64,000 nucleotides of DNA from Pholiota molesta (lineage: Eukaryota > Basidiomycota > Agaricomycetes > Agaricales > Strophariaceae): the NCBI GenBank assembly GCA_014925825.1, contig JACGCK010000156.1, positions 1 to 64,000 on the forward strand. The letters are read 5' to 3'. The notes below the pieces were generated by a model. The model saw nothing but the letters and a program-made list of their open reading frames with translations. It ran no database searches and was not told where the DNA came from. The position numbers and the translations under genes were made by a program. Positions within the stretch are counted from its first letter, which is position 1, and each line of letters opens with the position of its first letter. Positions 45,749 through 59,178 of this stretch are shown in pieces.

Positions 45749-46257
45749 TCATTTCCTCAGGCGCTTCCCTCCCTTCACTCTTCCAGACACCTCGCAAGCC
45801 TCACAAACCCAGTTTCGTGGTGCTTGCTCCAATTCCACGCAGCTTAGATGATACTAGAAATGATTTCGACGCTGTCAGAAGGATTCTAGACGCCTAAAAG
45901 CAACAACTTACCCATTGAGTCTCACATCCCGCCACCTTACATTTCAGCACCGGAAGTTCATCGTCGAATGTCGCAACAGATCCGCACAGACACACATTTA
46001 GCACATCAAATTTCTTCTGCGCTGGCGCTCGTTTTCTCTTTTTCCGCCCGACGTCCGCTGTTTCCGCTGTAGGCCCATTGTTCACCGACACTGTGTCGAC
46101 GGTATTTTCTGGTGGAGTCGCCAACACCTTGTCCGAGACTGGAACAATGGGAACCTAATACCAGGTGAGGAATGTCCATATCTTCATCAGGATATCAAAC
46201 CTCTCACTTCGTCATTTGCTGCAGACACGCTGTCAACCATGACATCGGCCCCATGGC
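45749..46257 (-). pseudogene. RNase H-like transposase-like gene, 3' part with PHD-type finger
   Basis: Three exons: 46257-46208 (after K), 46154-45912 and 45853-45749, with introns of 53 bp (GTGAGA...TATTAG) and 58 bp (GTAAGT...TTCTAG), all in frame to TGA 45749-45751. The product has a basic stretch (GRKKRKRAPAQKKFD), then C-x-C ... C-x4-C ... H-x2-C ... C-x2-C, seen as CLCGS, CKVAGC, WYHLSC and WVCEAC, which fits a PHD-type zinc finger that may read histone tails. The first exon continues exactly from the exon at 60601-60258 if K and one AGATGCC copy are removed, so this is the C-terminus of the gene at 60258-64000. Confidence 0.82.
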
Positions 46258-46264
46258 AGATGCC
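46258..46264. repeat. Target duplication of K, left (AGATGCC)
   Basis: Same 7 bp as 60258-60264. If the true duplication is 8 bp, the eighth base differs. Confidence 0.7.
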
Positions 46265-46650
46265 CAGCCTTGTCCGTTAATATTATGTATGGGACCATGC
46301 TTGCTACCCATAAAAATGTATGCATCCAGAGCGGTAATTCAGCTAGCGCAGCCACTCCACCTAGCTGACTTTGAAAATAATTGCCACCATTCAACTCTTC
46401 AATCACCTGATCCCCTCCAGCCTATTCCTGCTCACCACCCAACATTGAGCTCACTGCCTGACACTGCCTCGACGCCGTGCATAACCTGCTCGTCACTGTC
46501 GTCGGGGTCATCCAAAAAAGGCAAGTCCTCAAAAAACGAAATTTCCGCAGCTTACAAAACTTTTATTGTCCTTTTCAGGGTCATTCAAAAATTCCCATGA
46601 AAGTTTATATAAGAATAGTCATATTATAACTAATCTAAATATACATTGCT
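46265..46650 (+). repeat. Left inverted arm of K
   Basis: Begins CAGCCTTGTCCGTTAATATT. It is the inverted partner of 59832-60257 with scattered differences. Confidence 0.8.
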
Positions 46651-49600
46651 AAATATACTACGGCCTTGGCGCCGCCATGCCCGTTCCGCGTGCATTGTAG
46701 CGCCAGTGCGCTCGTCGCACCCCGCTCACCGTGCCCGTGCTTGCGCCCATGTGCTTGTCGCGCCCGCGCTCGCTGTTCCCGTGCGAGTGCTTGTGCCATG
46801 CCCGCAGTAGCGCCCATGCACGTGCTCTGTGCGCGCATTTGACCTGCTGTCATCGTGTTGTCGGCGTGGTGTCGGCCGTCGTCGGGGGTGCTGACAGGGC
46901 CGCCATTCTGCTGACCGCCGGTACCAGTCTCGCCGTCATTCGCTGCCGCTGTCGTGACCGTCCGTGTCCGCGTCGTTGTGGAGTCCGCCCTTGTCGTCGT
47001 CGTGGGTGCTGGCACGGCTGTCAGCACTGTACATGCACCCCTCACCCGCCCACTGAGATTCCCGGGGAATCAAGTATCAGAGTGGGCAGGTGAGGCGGGT
47101 GTCGTCTTCGAGCACTGTGCTCCAGTCGTGGTTGCTATGCTTGCCATCGAGCGTCATGGCTGGGCGCTGCTCGCTGTCAGGTGCCCTGAGAGGGCACTGC
47201 TCGGCGGTAGAGGGAGTTACCTCGGCGGGTACGGCAAGCTGTCAAACGAGAGTGGTGAGTTGGGGCTGGCTCTTGGGTAGCTGGGTGGCACTTACCGTTG
47301 CACGGCGCGAACCCCGCGCCTGTCCATGGACTGTTTATAGGAGAGAGGTGGGAGGTGGAATGACTCCGAATGAGTCAGTGGGGGCAAAGGGCAGGGAACG
47401 GCGACGTACGAAATTTCCTCGGCGGACACACGGGGCTCGAGGGCAAAGGGTAGAGGGTGGGCGGAGTAGACCGTGACAGCGAGTGGCCTTGACGAGGAAT
47501 CAAGCTCGTTGGGCACGGCGAGCGCCCGTGCTGGCTGTTAGGGATGGGGGTTGTGTCAGAGATAGGTGAAGGGAGTGAGCGGAGGCGCACTTAGTGGATC
47601 TCCCATGCCCTGGGTCTTCCCTTTCGTATCCATCCCCCTTGATACCTTCGTCGTCCTGTAGGTGACTTCGTGAGTGTCCGTGGTGCAGCGGGGGGCAGGG
47701 TGGTGGATGGGTGTCGATGTTGAACGTTGAACGTTGAAGTTGAACGTTCAACAATCAACAGTAAGTTAAAGCGGCGCTTCGGCAAACACCGAGCGTCGTG
47801 CGCTCATCGTCGTCGACGACGCTCTACCAATTCCGCTCTTAAAATGCCTCCGCATACAGGCGCTATAGAATTAGGAAGTAAATATTCATATATATGCCTG
47901 GTAAAAACGATTTATTAGATGCGGGATTACACTCTATAACTGAAGGTGTCGCGATGTCACCACGCACAACTTCGCAAGCAATCCACCACCTTGTATTGCC
48001 ATATTTCTATAGCTTCATACATCTTTAGCTCACTGGCTTCTATGAAAAAAAACTACAAAGTGTATGCCTAGCCATTAATTAAGAAAATCATAAATGACAC
48101 TGTATTGAATGTTTGAGAACAAGTAGAATACAAAGAAGTGCGTTGAGCGCTCGTCAAGCGTTCACGTCAATCGAGAGCTCTCGACCGTGGCTCCCTAACA
48201 TTTATTTGATATCATTATGGACTGTTCGATGAAGGTTCGATGACATTCTTATTTGATGGTTTTTTAGTTACATTTACATACAGAAAAGTCATCCGAAATA
48301 GACAGTGAATTCGAAATATGTATGTAGTATATGCATATGCGATATTTATTGTGCTTCGTGGTGATCCGCAACAGAAACACCTATTCAGTAAGTTTCCGCA
48401 TCTGATAAGCAAAATTTATTTCAGATAAATGTATTTAGTACAATTTAAGGGCTATTAACGGTATGAATAGTATAAAGATTGGGCGGAAAGTGCACATATC
48501 GTCGTCGTCGACGGTGAGCGGGAGGCGCTCGGCGTTTGCCGAAGCGGAGCTTGAATCGAATGTTGACTGTTGAACGAACTTGTTCAGCATCATACCTCCT
48601 CCACCCTCCACACCTCGCTCCTCTCCGCTCTTGCCGACTGCCACCAAGCCCATGCAGGAAGAACGAAGGACATGGGGGCTGGACAAAGAAGGGAAGACCC
48701 ACGAAGTGGGAGATCCACGAGGTGTGTCACCGCCACCTCCCTTCGCCAATCTTGACCCACCCCCATCCCTACTAGCCGGCGCAGGTACTGACCCTCGCCG
48801 TGCCCCCGTCGGGCGTGCTTCTGTTGCGCCCATCTCCAGTACTGAGACGCGGTCACACCACCGCAAAAGTCCACGATGACGAGACGCCATGCGGACAGCC
48901 ACGACGGCGGCAACCAGCGCGACGACTCCAACACCGACGACCGGATACAGCAGGCATGGGCGCCGTGAGAGCCAGCATGAGCACGGCATGACGAGCGTGA
49001 GCGCGGGTGCAGGTACGGTCCAAGTAAGTACTCCAGCCCCCGGCACATGTCGTAGCTCGCTCACTGGTAGATCGGCGGCCCCGACGAGCAAGCGACAGCC
49101 GCGGGAAGACCGGTGACAGTGCTCGTCACGAGAACTGATGAGCCCCAGCATGGGCACGACGAGCGCGGACATGAGTACTACGCAGGTAAGTCCCCACCCC
49201 CCTGTCCACGTCATAGCTCGCTCACCGGTAGATCAGCGCCCACGAAGGCACTGAGTCCGAGGCGGCAGGCGGCACCACGACAAGGGCGGGCACCGCGACA
49301 ATGGACAGCCCGACGACGGCGGTGACCATAAGACGGTACGACGACGAGGGCGGCGGTGAGTACGAAGACGGCGACGATGGTGGTGAGTACGAAGATGGCG
49401 GCGGCGGCAACTGCGGTGGCAACGGCGGCGGCTGCAACGAGTACGACGGCGGTGAGTACGAAGACAGCAGCGACCCAACGACGACGGCGGCGGCGAGTGC
49501 GAAGCGACGACGAGCACGAAACGGCGGCGGCAACAACGACGGTGGCGAGTACGAAGGAGGGAGCAACCCGATGACGAGCATGAAACGGCGGCGGCAACGA

Positions 49601-49820
49601 CGGCGGCGGCGAGTACAAAGGTGGCAATGACAAGGATAGCGGCGGCGGCGGACAGAACGCACGCACAGAGCATGGGCACGAGCGCGGGCACGCATGGAGC
49701 ATGCGCGCGCATGAGTGCCACTGCGGGACAGGCACGAGCACTCGCACGGGAACGGTGAGCGCGGGCACGACGAGCGCGGGCACAGGCACGGCGGCGGGCG
49801 CTCGCAGTGGTGTATTTGGC
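46651..49820. mobile_element. L, GC-rich foldback element
   Basis: About 3.2 kb with diverged inverted arms (46651-47833 and 48487-49820). The ends read GCTAAATATACTAC and (inverted) GCCAAATACACCAC. Inner blocks also pair: GTGGATCTCCCA with GGGTCTTCCCTT, and CGCTTCGGCAAAC-CCGAGCG near 47775 and inverted near 48535. The middle (47834-48486) is AT-rich and unpaired. Very GC-rich arms generate long Arg/Ala/Val frames with no motifs. Appears inserted in the left arm region of K. Confidence 0.7.
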
Positions 49821-50369
49821 ATATCTAATAATATAATAGGAGAAGGCCGCGAGTAATCGGGCCAACATAAACACCCTTTTTTGGAAAGACGTCACGTGTT
49901 ATGTAGGGCAACTTCCGGATTATCTCTGGTTGGATTCTTGCCAGCACGCAACCGCTGCGCATGGGCCACTTTCCCTCTCTGTCTGTCCCCACTTCCCCCC
50001 CCCCACTACTATGTTCGCACTCCTGCCAGCCACCGTAGCAGCGGGCAGCATCTAACGGGTACAAAGACCAGCACACTCCTCCTGGCCTCGCCGGAGCTTG
50101 GAGTGCTGGGTTTGTGCCCTAACGCTCCTTCCAGCCGACTTCTTTGACCACCTCTCCCTGCGTCTTTTACCGGGCAGCAAATCTCCACCGCCTTCGACTT
50201 TTGCATCAGGAGGATAATCATGGATCGATCAAAGTGTGTACTACTCATTTCTTATGACAGTTTGAATATTGAGAGTGGATAATTAGGCCTTTGATAATGT
50301 TGAAACCGCCGGACAGATGGCTACTGCGAGGAGTTACAAGGATGGGAGGTTGTTCGATGGTTGTGGTAG
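49821..50369. other. Interior of K, no gene
   Basis: Contains the motif CCAGCACACTCCTC...GGAGCTTGGAGTGCTGG (about 50067-50110), which recurs at about 51343-51385. No coding sequence recognised. Confidence 0.45.
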
Positions 50370-52410
50370 CATGGCTTGCCGTGCTAACACATTTCGCATG
50401 GCGGCCAACGCTTTCGCCACTTTATGTCGGTACGTCGTCTCTATCCTTCGTGGAGACATCTCAATTGAGTTCGCAGGGAATAGTTCATCCCAGGCCGCCG
50501 TCGACTTCCCGTCAGGCCGCTGTCGACACATCAGGCTGCCATCGACATCGCGTCAGGGTCCGATCACAAATTCAATGGGAACTTTTCCTTCTCCCCCTCT
50601 CCCATGCGTGACAAGACTTGGTACATACATACATGTACCAAATTTTGCCCGGCCTGGTAAGCCCTTCTGTCACGCATGAGTCCTCATTACTTAAAAAAAT
50701 TATTAGAATGACTGACTACTGCTTTGTCCACCCTCCTTTCCTCCACGGTGGTTCTATCTGTCCTGGAGACATCGGAGCTGAGGCCCCTGTCGTGCTCGCG
50801 TCGGGCTGCCACGTTGGTCCTATCCATCGTGGACGTCTGCACTGGCTACGGCATTGGAAGATTGATTACTTGAGGCGTGGTTGCGGCATTCATGTAGCTG
50901 GCACCCCCTTTCATTCTCTCTCTCCGAGGTGTGGTTGCGGCGTTCATGTAGCTTGCACCCCCTCTTTCGCCACTGTCTCGCCTGTGCGTCTTCAACATCA
51001 GCAACCCACTGAAGCCACCCTTGACTTTATGTCAGGCCTTGCTGCTTTCGACTTTGCATCGCGAGAATTCCAGAAGGACAAGGGCGGATGTGAGAAGACT
51101 TCGCGTGTGGGGCGAGCAACATTGGCTGGGTGTGCAGGTTTACCTGCATAACCATGCTCCCCCATTCTGCTGTAAGCTCTGAAGGAGCGTGTCCCAGTTC
51201 CTCAACAGGTACGTACAAGTTAACTCTTTAAGCACTGCTGTTGACTACGTGTCAGGCATTCTCCGCTGCCTTTGACTTTGCATCGGGCGGACATAACAAA
51301 GCTTAAGCTCGGATGCTGGCTCACCCGTAATGGCTGCGAAACCAGCACACTCCTCTTGGCTCTGCCGGAGCTTGGAGTGCTGGCTTTGCGCCTTAACATT
51401 CCCACCAGCTCCATTTGCTTCCTTTACGTCACCGTCCATCAGACCATCTCCTATGCGTACGTCGTTTCCATCCGTCATGAATACATTCGATCTGACTGCA
51501 TATGCAATATTCCTAGGCCGTTGTGCACTTTGCACCACGCTGCTGTCAACACATCAGCCTGGTATCGACTTCACTGTACGTTGTCGACATTGATGTCATG
51601 GCTGTATCAGGCGACCACAGCTTTACTCCAAGTTGGTGCTATCCGTCGTGGAGACGTCTAACTTCGCATCAGGCCACCAGACCGCTCTTGGGATCACGCC
51701 AGGCTGCCCGCATGGCCGCCGACGCCTTCGCCACCTCCTGTTGGTATGTCGTCTCTATCCTTCGCGGAGAAATCTCAATTGAGTTCACAAGCAATAGTTC
51801 ATCCCATGCGCCGTTGACTTCGCGTCAGGCCGCCGTCGACACAACAGTTTGCCGTCGACTTCGCGTCAGGCTCTGCTCAGAAGCTTAACGGGAACACCGT
51901 CGACACATCAGGCCGCCATCGACTTTTTGCGTCTGGCTGGCTCTCTGCGCTCACAAGTTTGCCGGGAACTCTATCTTCTCCCCTTCCCACTTGTGTGACA
52001 ATATTTGGAACACGTACGTTCCAAATTTTGCATGGCCCGGTAAGCCGCTCTGTCACGTATGGGGTCGTGTGGACATAGTTGACTAAGTTCCAAAGGATCT
52101 GCAAGGAGACCGATCACCGGCGATAACTGCTACGTACTCCACGTTGGTTCTATCCAGCGTGGCCATCGGTGCACAAAGATAATGCAATTCACTCGGAGTG
52201 AATAGCACAGGTAACCCCCGGGTCTCAATGCATTCCTCAAAAGGTACGTACAAGTTAACCCCTTCATGTGCCCTCTTCTCATTTTGCTTCGAGTCCCTTC
52301 AGATACTGTTTGCAATGCCATTGACTATGCTTCGGTCATCCTCCGCTGCCTTTGACTATGCGTTGGGCGGACATAAGCAAGCCTAAGCTCGGACGCTGGG
52401 GCACCAACGT
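50370..52410 (+). repeat. Diverged direct duplication with GTCGAC/CGTCAGGC units
   Basis: Two direct copies, about 50370-51330 and 51700-52410, share in order GTCGTCTCTATCCTTCG, TCTCAATTGAGTTC, ATAGTTCATCCCA, CCAAATTTTGC, GGTACGTACAAGTTAA and CTCCGCTGCCTTTGACT. Within them CGTCAGGCCGCCGTCGACA-type short units recur. I see no protein. Probably an old element or satellite making up part of K. Confidence 0.6.
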
Positions 52411-52700
52411 CGGCTTCACTGCATCTGACTATCAACCACCCTTGAAACCGAAGAACGAACCCATAATGCAGTGGCGACATACTTCAGTAGTTCTATCCAT
52501 TGTGGACATCGGCCTTATAGGAATGACGCCAGCATACTATATTATTAGATGTTTTCCATCATTTTCACACCCTATTCTATACATTGTACATCCTGCGCCC
52601 AAAAACATATTCAAATAGGTCGCTGTGCACGAGCCTGAGCCGTCTTAGGATGTGCCTATGCCTTTATGTATGACTAAGTTCTGCTATGGACCAACTCACC
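52411..52700. other. Interior of K before the Helitron
   Basis: No gene recognised. The Helitron 5' terminus (expected to start TC after an A) lies somewhere in about 52,400-52,760, but I cannot fix it. Confidence 0.35.
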
Positions 52701-52918
52701 AAAAAAGGAAACCGAAAAAAGTCACTCTATCCAGCGCGTCTTCACTATTCCACTCTCGATCACTATGACTCAGTCTGAGGAAGAAATTTTCTCTGGCGGC
52801 ACAGAAAGGCACCTCTTCTTTGCTTCTTCATCTACAACAGTCAATATCTACATATCCCATGTAATTATCTTCCAGTTCATAATGTTGTTTGCATTTGACT
52901 AACTGTAATATGTCTATA

Positions 52919-55900
52919 GGACAACCTCGCCATATCCACAACGGCGTCGAAGCCCCTATACGCCAAAGTCTCGAAGTGGCACCCCAGGCCCTGCACCTTC
53001 AACAAGTGCGAACAATGAACATGGTATGCTTTCTTCTGCGTTTCCTGCTCCTAATCTATCTGAAAATTCATGTTTTCTGTATAGCTTCTCCTCCGCCATC
53101 TAGAAGTGTGTCTCCAAGGCCGTCTGTCTTGGTGTTTCAGCGCGATGACCTCCATATCCAATTTCATGGAGGAAATCATTTGAATCTTCAATGCCGTGAA
53201 GAGAATCGCCGCGAACACATCTATAGCCAACACCGACAGCAATCTCCGCCATCGGCTTCTCTTCCTGAACATCCTGTCGTTTCAGCTCCTATGCCAATGG
53301 TAGTCCTCCCAGAGTCTACAGCTCCAAGTGCACGATCCATGGCCCAACGAGAACGCCGAGCGCGTGAACGACGAGAACGACTTGCACAAGCGACTCCATC
53401 AGTACGGAGGGAAGAAACGGTCAGTACCAAAATTACTATGCAATTTGAAAGAGAAAAAAAACCCTAAACATACTTACTACCCTTTCCATTCAAATAGTGT
53501 AATAGATGATCTACTGCTGCTTCAAATCGACACATATGACAGAGAGAGGAGCGTATCAATAATCAGCATACTACACATCAGGTATGTATATTCGATTAGC
53601 CAGCACGGTGCACTGTTTCTACACAAGCTACTATTCCTAGACGGGGTGGCCGAGGTGAGGCTTTTCTAAAAGGAGCATTATTCTTCGAAATTAAGCTAAC
53701 AAACACTGTAGAGCCTATTGCTCGACAGCCCTATCAGGAGCCAGCTCAGCGCCATGATCTGGGCAGGATGGAGTATGAGTGCAAACACTGTGGCGCCCTT
53801 CATTGGCTCTCAGAGAAATTGGTTGCATCACCTGCCAGCGACCCGGAATTTGTAACTTGCTGCGACCATGGAACAGTTCAACTTCCTGATCTAGAGCCAC
53901 CGCCTGAGCCACTTCTTGCACTATTCACTGGAACAGATGCAGCGGCGCGGAATTTTCGGGAACATATCTGGGAATACAACCGCGCTCTTGCCTTCACATC
54001 CTTGGGTGTCAACGAAGATGATTCAATCAATAATGGGAGAACCGCGCCTGTTTTCCGTATTCAAGGCGAACTTTGCCATCTTTCAGGAGCACTACTTCCT
54101 TTGGAAGGCCAGCAACCTGTATATGCTCAGCTGTACATCTACGATCCTCGCACAGCGCTTCAACATCGCATGGAAAACAATTCGCACAACAAACACCTTC
54201 GTGCTGATACAATGGGCACCCTTCAAGACATTATACGGCAATACCATCAATATGCCCCTCTCTACCTACATGCGCATGAAATTTTGCAGGATTCCGAAAC
54301 AGACAATATCACCCTTCGGTTGCGTGTAGTGTCCAAACCCAACACAGACCCCCATCGCTACAACCTCCCAACCACTGATGAGGTTGCTGTTATTTTGCCT
54401 GGAAATCATTCACAGCCTCAATCACGGGATATTATCCTTCAAAAGCACGGCGGCTGTCTTCAGCGTATCAGTGAATTACATCCTGCATATGCACCCCTTC
54501 AATATGTGCTTCTATTTCCACGTGGAGAGAATGGCTGGCATCCCGATATCCCTATCCATGACCCACACCTACGTCGACCGCGGCGTCGACGTGTGACATT
54601 CACCAACTTTGTCGCATATCGTATGCACAATCGACGGCGCGAAACATCCGCTCTTCTCTATGGTGGTCGTCTCCTCCAACGCTATCTGGTGGACATGTGG
54701 GCTGCCTCTGATCAGAACACCCTACGCTACCTACGCATGAACCAAGGCCTTTTCCGTGCACATATCAGCAATGGTCTCACAGATGCCTTAAATAGTGCAG
54801 ATACCAATGTTGATCTGTCGGAAATTGGACAACGAGTGATTCTGCCATCGTCATATGCAGGCGGACCACGGTATATGCACCAACGCTTTCAAGATTCGAT
54901 GGCCATCGCAAGATACTTCAAAAAAGTCGACTTATTTCTCACCATGACATGCAATCCCCGCTGGGATGAAATTACACGTGAGCTCCGACCTGGAGAGACT
55001 GCCCATGACCGGCCAGATTTGGTGTCGCGGGTTTTCAATTTGAAGAAAAAGGCGCTTTTGAAGGATATTCTGGACCAGGGTGTTCTCGGCCGTGTAGTAG
55101 CACATGTATACTCGATCGAATTTCAAAAGCGGGGCCTGCCACATATGCACCTCCTCATTTTCTTCGCCGAAGGACAAAAGCTCTTGACACCCGAAGACAT
55201 CGACAAACTCATATGGGCAAAATGGCCTGATCCACAAACACAGCCAATGCTCTTTGAAACCGTGAAATCCAACATGGTTCATGGCCCATGTGGTGCCGCC
55301 AATCCGTCCGCTCCATGCATGGACAAAGACACTCGGACATGCACAAAGCGATACCCAAAACACTTCAACGGCTTCACAAATATGGACGTTAATGGCTATC
55401 CAGATTACCATCGGCCTAATGATGGCAGAATTTACCAAGTCGGCACTCACTCTGTGGACAATCGATGGATCGTACCCTACTGTCCTTTCCTTTTGGCGAA
55501 ATACAACTGCCACATCAATGTCGAATGTGCGGTTTCCCTCAGCTCCTTCAAGTACATCTTCAAATACATTCAGAAAGGCTGCGACATGGCGACGATGGCT
55601 ATTTACCAACGCAATGAAATCAAACGCTGGATTGATGGTCGCTATATTTCTGCTTCAGAAGCTTCCTGGAGGCTATTCCAGTTCGATATGCATGCGCAGG
55701 ACCCACCTATTACACGACTTCAGATCCATCTTCCCGGCCAACATATGGTCGTCTTCGATCCCGAAGAGCCTCCCCAAAATGTTCTGAATCGCACTGCGGC
55801 TGAGCAAACAACGCTAACCGCGTTCTTTAGAGCTAATGCAGACAATGGACCACTGGGAGAGCAAGCGCGAGCTCTGACCTATCAAGAATTCCCTCAGAAA

Positions 55901-57931
55901 TTTACATGGGTTGACCAACCTCGGCGCGGCAAGAGAAAGCACTGGAAGATTTGTGAACGTGGTTTCGCACTTGGTCAGATGTATTTCGTACCTCCTACTG
56001 GTGGTGAACACTTTTACCTTCGAACACTACTCACAGTGGTCAAAGGTCCGAAGTCCTTCGAAGACCTGCGGACATATCAAGGGCAAGTGTATAACACTTT
56101 CCAAGAAGCCTGTTTAGCACGCGGTCTCCTCGAAGACGACAACGAATGGGAGCAGTGTTTGTGCAAAGCATCTGCTATGCAAACTGGCTTTCGACTTCGC
56201 CAACTCTTCGTGACATTGCTCCTGTTTTGTGATGTGTCAGAACCCCATTGTCTTTGGCAGCAATTTCGCCAGCATATCTGCGATGACTTGCTTCATCGTC
56301 TGCAAACGCTGGGCTTCCTCAACCCTTCCGAAGATCAAGTCTACGATTATGGACTCCATCTGCTGGACAAGCAGCTACAGGAATCTGGCCGTGCCCTTGT
56401 GGACTGGCCAACTATGCCCCAGGCAACATACAACTGGGATGCTCACTTATCAAACCCTCTTATCGCTGATCAACTCAACTACAACCGAACGGAACAACGT
56501 GAGCTTTTCAACTCCCTTTTGCCTACCTTGAACGATGATCAAAGAATTGTTTATGATGCAGTCATTGACTGTGTTGAAAACCGCAAACCAAAACTCTTCT
56601 TCGTGGATGGCCCTGGTGGAACAGGCAAAACATACGTCTACCGCATGATATGCTCCAAACTTCGGGGTGATGGCTTAATCGCACTCGCAGTCGCATCATC
56701 TGGAATTGCCACCTTGCTTATTCCTGGTGGTCGTACTGCACATTCAACATTCAAAATTCCCATTGATGGATTGTCCTGCGATTCCATCTGTAGCATTTCC
56801 AAAAACAGCCCGCGCGCAGAACTGCTTCGTCAAGCATCCATCATAATTTGGGATGAAGCCGCTATGCAACACCGACATGCGATTGAAGCCCTCGACAAAA
56901 CATTGCGTGACATACGTGGTGTCGACCTTCCATTTGGTGGCCTAATTGTTCTTTTCGGCGGAGACTTCCGCCAATGTCTGCCAGTTATTGAACATGGCAG
57001 TCGCGAAGACATCATCGACTCTACTCTCCAACGATCCTACCTGTGGCCGCATATCCAAGTCCTTCACCTACGTGAAAACATGCGACTAACACATGGAGAT
57101 GCCGATCGTGATTTTGCATCCTGGCTTCTAGAGATCGGCAATGGTCAGAATCTGGCTGAAAATGGCATCCTCGACCTTCCTCCCCATATGATTACTCCTT
57201 CATCTGATGATCTAATCCACACCATCTATCCCAACATCGATACAATCCCTCCACCTCCTCCTGCCTACTTCGCCAACAGAATGATCCTCGCTCCTCGAAA
57301 CACCGATGTTTATGAGCTGAACAACCAAATCCTAGACAGAATGGCGGGTGATGCGAGAAGCTACTTCAGTGCGGATAAAGTGTTGCACGAGGCAGGAGCT
57401 GATGCACCCATGGAGGAGACTCTCGAGGAACAGCCTATTCCAGTCGAGGTTTTGCGAGTGATGGACGATGGAAATGTGCCTCCTGGAGAATTGAAGCTGA
57501 AAATTGGGTGCCCGCTCATCTTGCTCCGTAACTTGAGGCCTACGGAAGGACTGTGCAGTGGTACTCGCATGATTGTAACGCGTATGGATGAAAGAGTGCT
57601 GGAAGTGCGCTTGCTTGGAGGCGACCCCGATGGGCAAATTGCCCTTATCCCGAGAATAACCATCATTCCACAAGCTTCAACACCACAACGCGCCTTCAGA
57701 TTTAGCAGGCGCCAATTCCCTGTGCGTCTGGCATTCGCTTTGACAATCAACAAAGCACAAGGGCAGTCGGTAAAATATGTTGGCCTGGATCTCCGGTTCC
57801 CAGTTTTCACCCATGGGCAGCTTTATGTTGCTCTTTCCCATGCTACGACAAGTCGCAATGTTCATATTTTACTTCCTGATGGTGCTGGGTGCTCTACATA
57901 TAACATAGTCTTTCCAGAAGTTCTCTTATAG
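52919..57931 (+). CDS. Helitron Rep/helicase (HUH endonuclease plus Pif1-type helicase)
   Basis: Rolling-circle transposase. The main exon is 53712-57931; small upstream exons are likely near 52919-53023, 53085-53419, about 53513-53581 and 53641-53654 (spliced with GTATGC, GTATGT and GTGAGG donors) and encode a Ser/Pro/Arg-rich N-terminus. Counting from Met 53768: Helitron zinc-like CKHCGALHW ... CC start; Rep motif 1 LFLTMTCNP (near 390); HUH motif GLPHMHLL (near 457); tyrosine motif FKYIFKYIQKG (near 594) with two Tyr; Walker A DGPGGTGKT (near 946); Walker B IIIWDEA (near 1023); GGDFRQCLPV; C-terminal NKAQGQSVKYVGLDL and YVALSHA. It nicks and unwinds the element in the nucleus. The main exon is intact. 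Confidence 0.92.
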
Positions 57932-58119
57932 CGCTTAGTAGACAATACTTATGTGTACTTAAATACTATATATGCATATACAAACTATGGTTCTTATTAC
58001 CCTATCCATTACTGACATCATCGCCAAGGTCGTATACGACATATTACTTAACATCTGTCTCAGACCTTGAATATATAAAAGACGACGAAATACTTATGCT
58101 ATCTATTTTCCCGACCACA

Positions 58120-59178
58120 ATGTCTACTGACACTCTCACATATCCTACCTCTGGCTTGGCGTCCTTCACAGGAATAACCGGCTTGGGCAATCCTCGTAGA
58201 ATCGCTAAAACAAAAAATGTAATTTTTGACGCCCAACTTTTCGTGACTACCGATCACATTCTGCTCGGATCCGTGCGCTACTTCAACGCCTCAAACATCG
58301 AATTCGATGATGCCGTTCGGCTATATTTTGTATATGTCACTGTGCGTTTGAAATCATATTCTCTATTCTTAAATCTATACAACTTATTCCTCCTGTCTCC
58401 TTAGTTTGCTAGAAATGAAATTGGAACCGAAGTCTATCCTAGCAAAAGTCGTAAATCGGTGGACTATGATTTCATTGGTGATATTCAATGGGTACGCATA
58501 TTAACAACACCCTCGCTCCCATCATAACTTTAATAAAAATGTTCCCCTGATAGATTACCGACCTTGGCCCTCCAGAGCCTCTATATACTGCATTGCCAGC
58601 ACCAGACACCGTCCCTCCAGAGCCAACTGTGTCCATCGATTTTGCACGTCCACCATTCCTGCATATAGTAGGCGTCGCTGGCGACTGTAAAAAAGAAGCA
58701 GGTACGTTCCGCATTGATGTGGAGCAATACATATCCTTCTATAAGGACTCGACCCCGAAACCATTCACTTCTTTCCTCTGTCGCTTTCCTGATTCGCCAA
58801 AATATAAGGACGGTAAATTCCCAATGCCGCCGAACCGTCGTTATATGACGATTACTGGCTTCCTGTCTGATGTGAAATATGTCAACGACATCGAAGTCGA
58901 TGGCGTCGAGTACTTTGTGATTGACATCGAGACTATTGTCTTCACAGGAACATATACGCCCCCAGCTTCATCACAATCAAGGCAAAGTAAGTAACCAGGC
59001 CATCTAAACCTTTAAACCCTGCTAACATTCTGTACATATTTTAGCATTCACAGTAACAAAAGGTCAAACATCTGGAAAGGCACTCTTCTCTTATTCTACA
59101 AGCGCCCAGCAGTCTTCACCTGAAGCCTCCTCACAACCTGTAGCATCAACTTCAAGGAAGAGAGGACGAGCAGATTAG
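58120..59178 (+). CDS. Helitron accessory gene, four exons, unknown function
   Basis: Exons 58120-58341, 58405-58491, 58554-58986 and 59045-59178 joined by GT-AG introns of 58-63 bp give one frame of 291 codons ending TAG. The start is chosen at MSTDTLTYPTSG; an upstream in-frame ATG at 58096 is possible. The product shows TGITGLGNPRRIAKTKN, a beta-rich centre (FLHIVGVAGDC, RYMTITGFLSDV, EYFVIDIETIVFTGTY) and a Ser-rich tail with basic end SRKRGRAD. The beta-strand pattern could be an OB fold, and some eukaryotic Helitrons carry single-strand binding proteins, but I do not recognise the family. It lies about 190 bp after the helicase, same strand, inside the Helitron ends. Confidence 0.75.

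Noticed and set aside
46635..49895. Long Arg/Ala/Val-rich frames on both strands
   Set aside because: GC-rich low-complexity arms of the foldback element produce open frames in all frames; no domain or splice logic.
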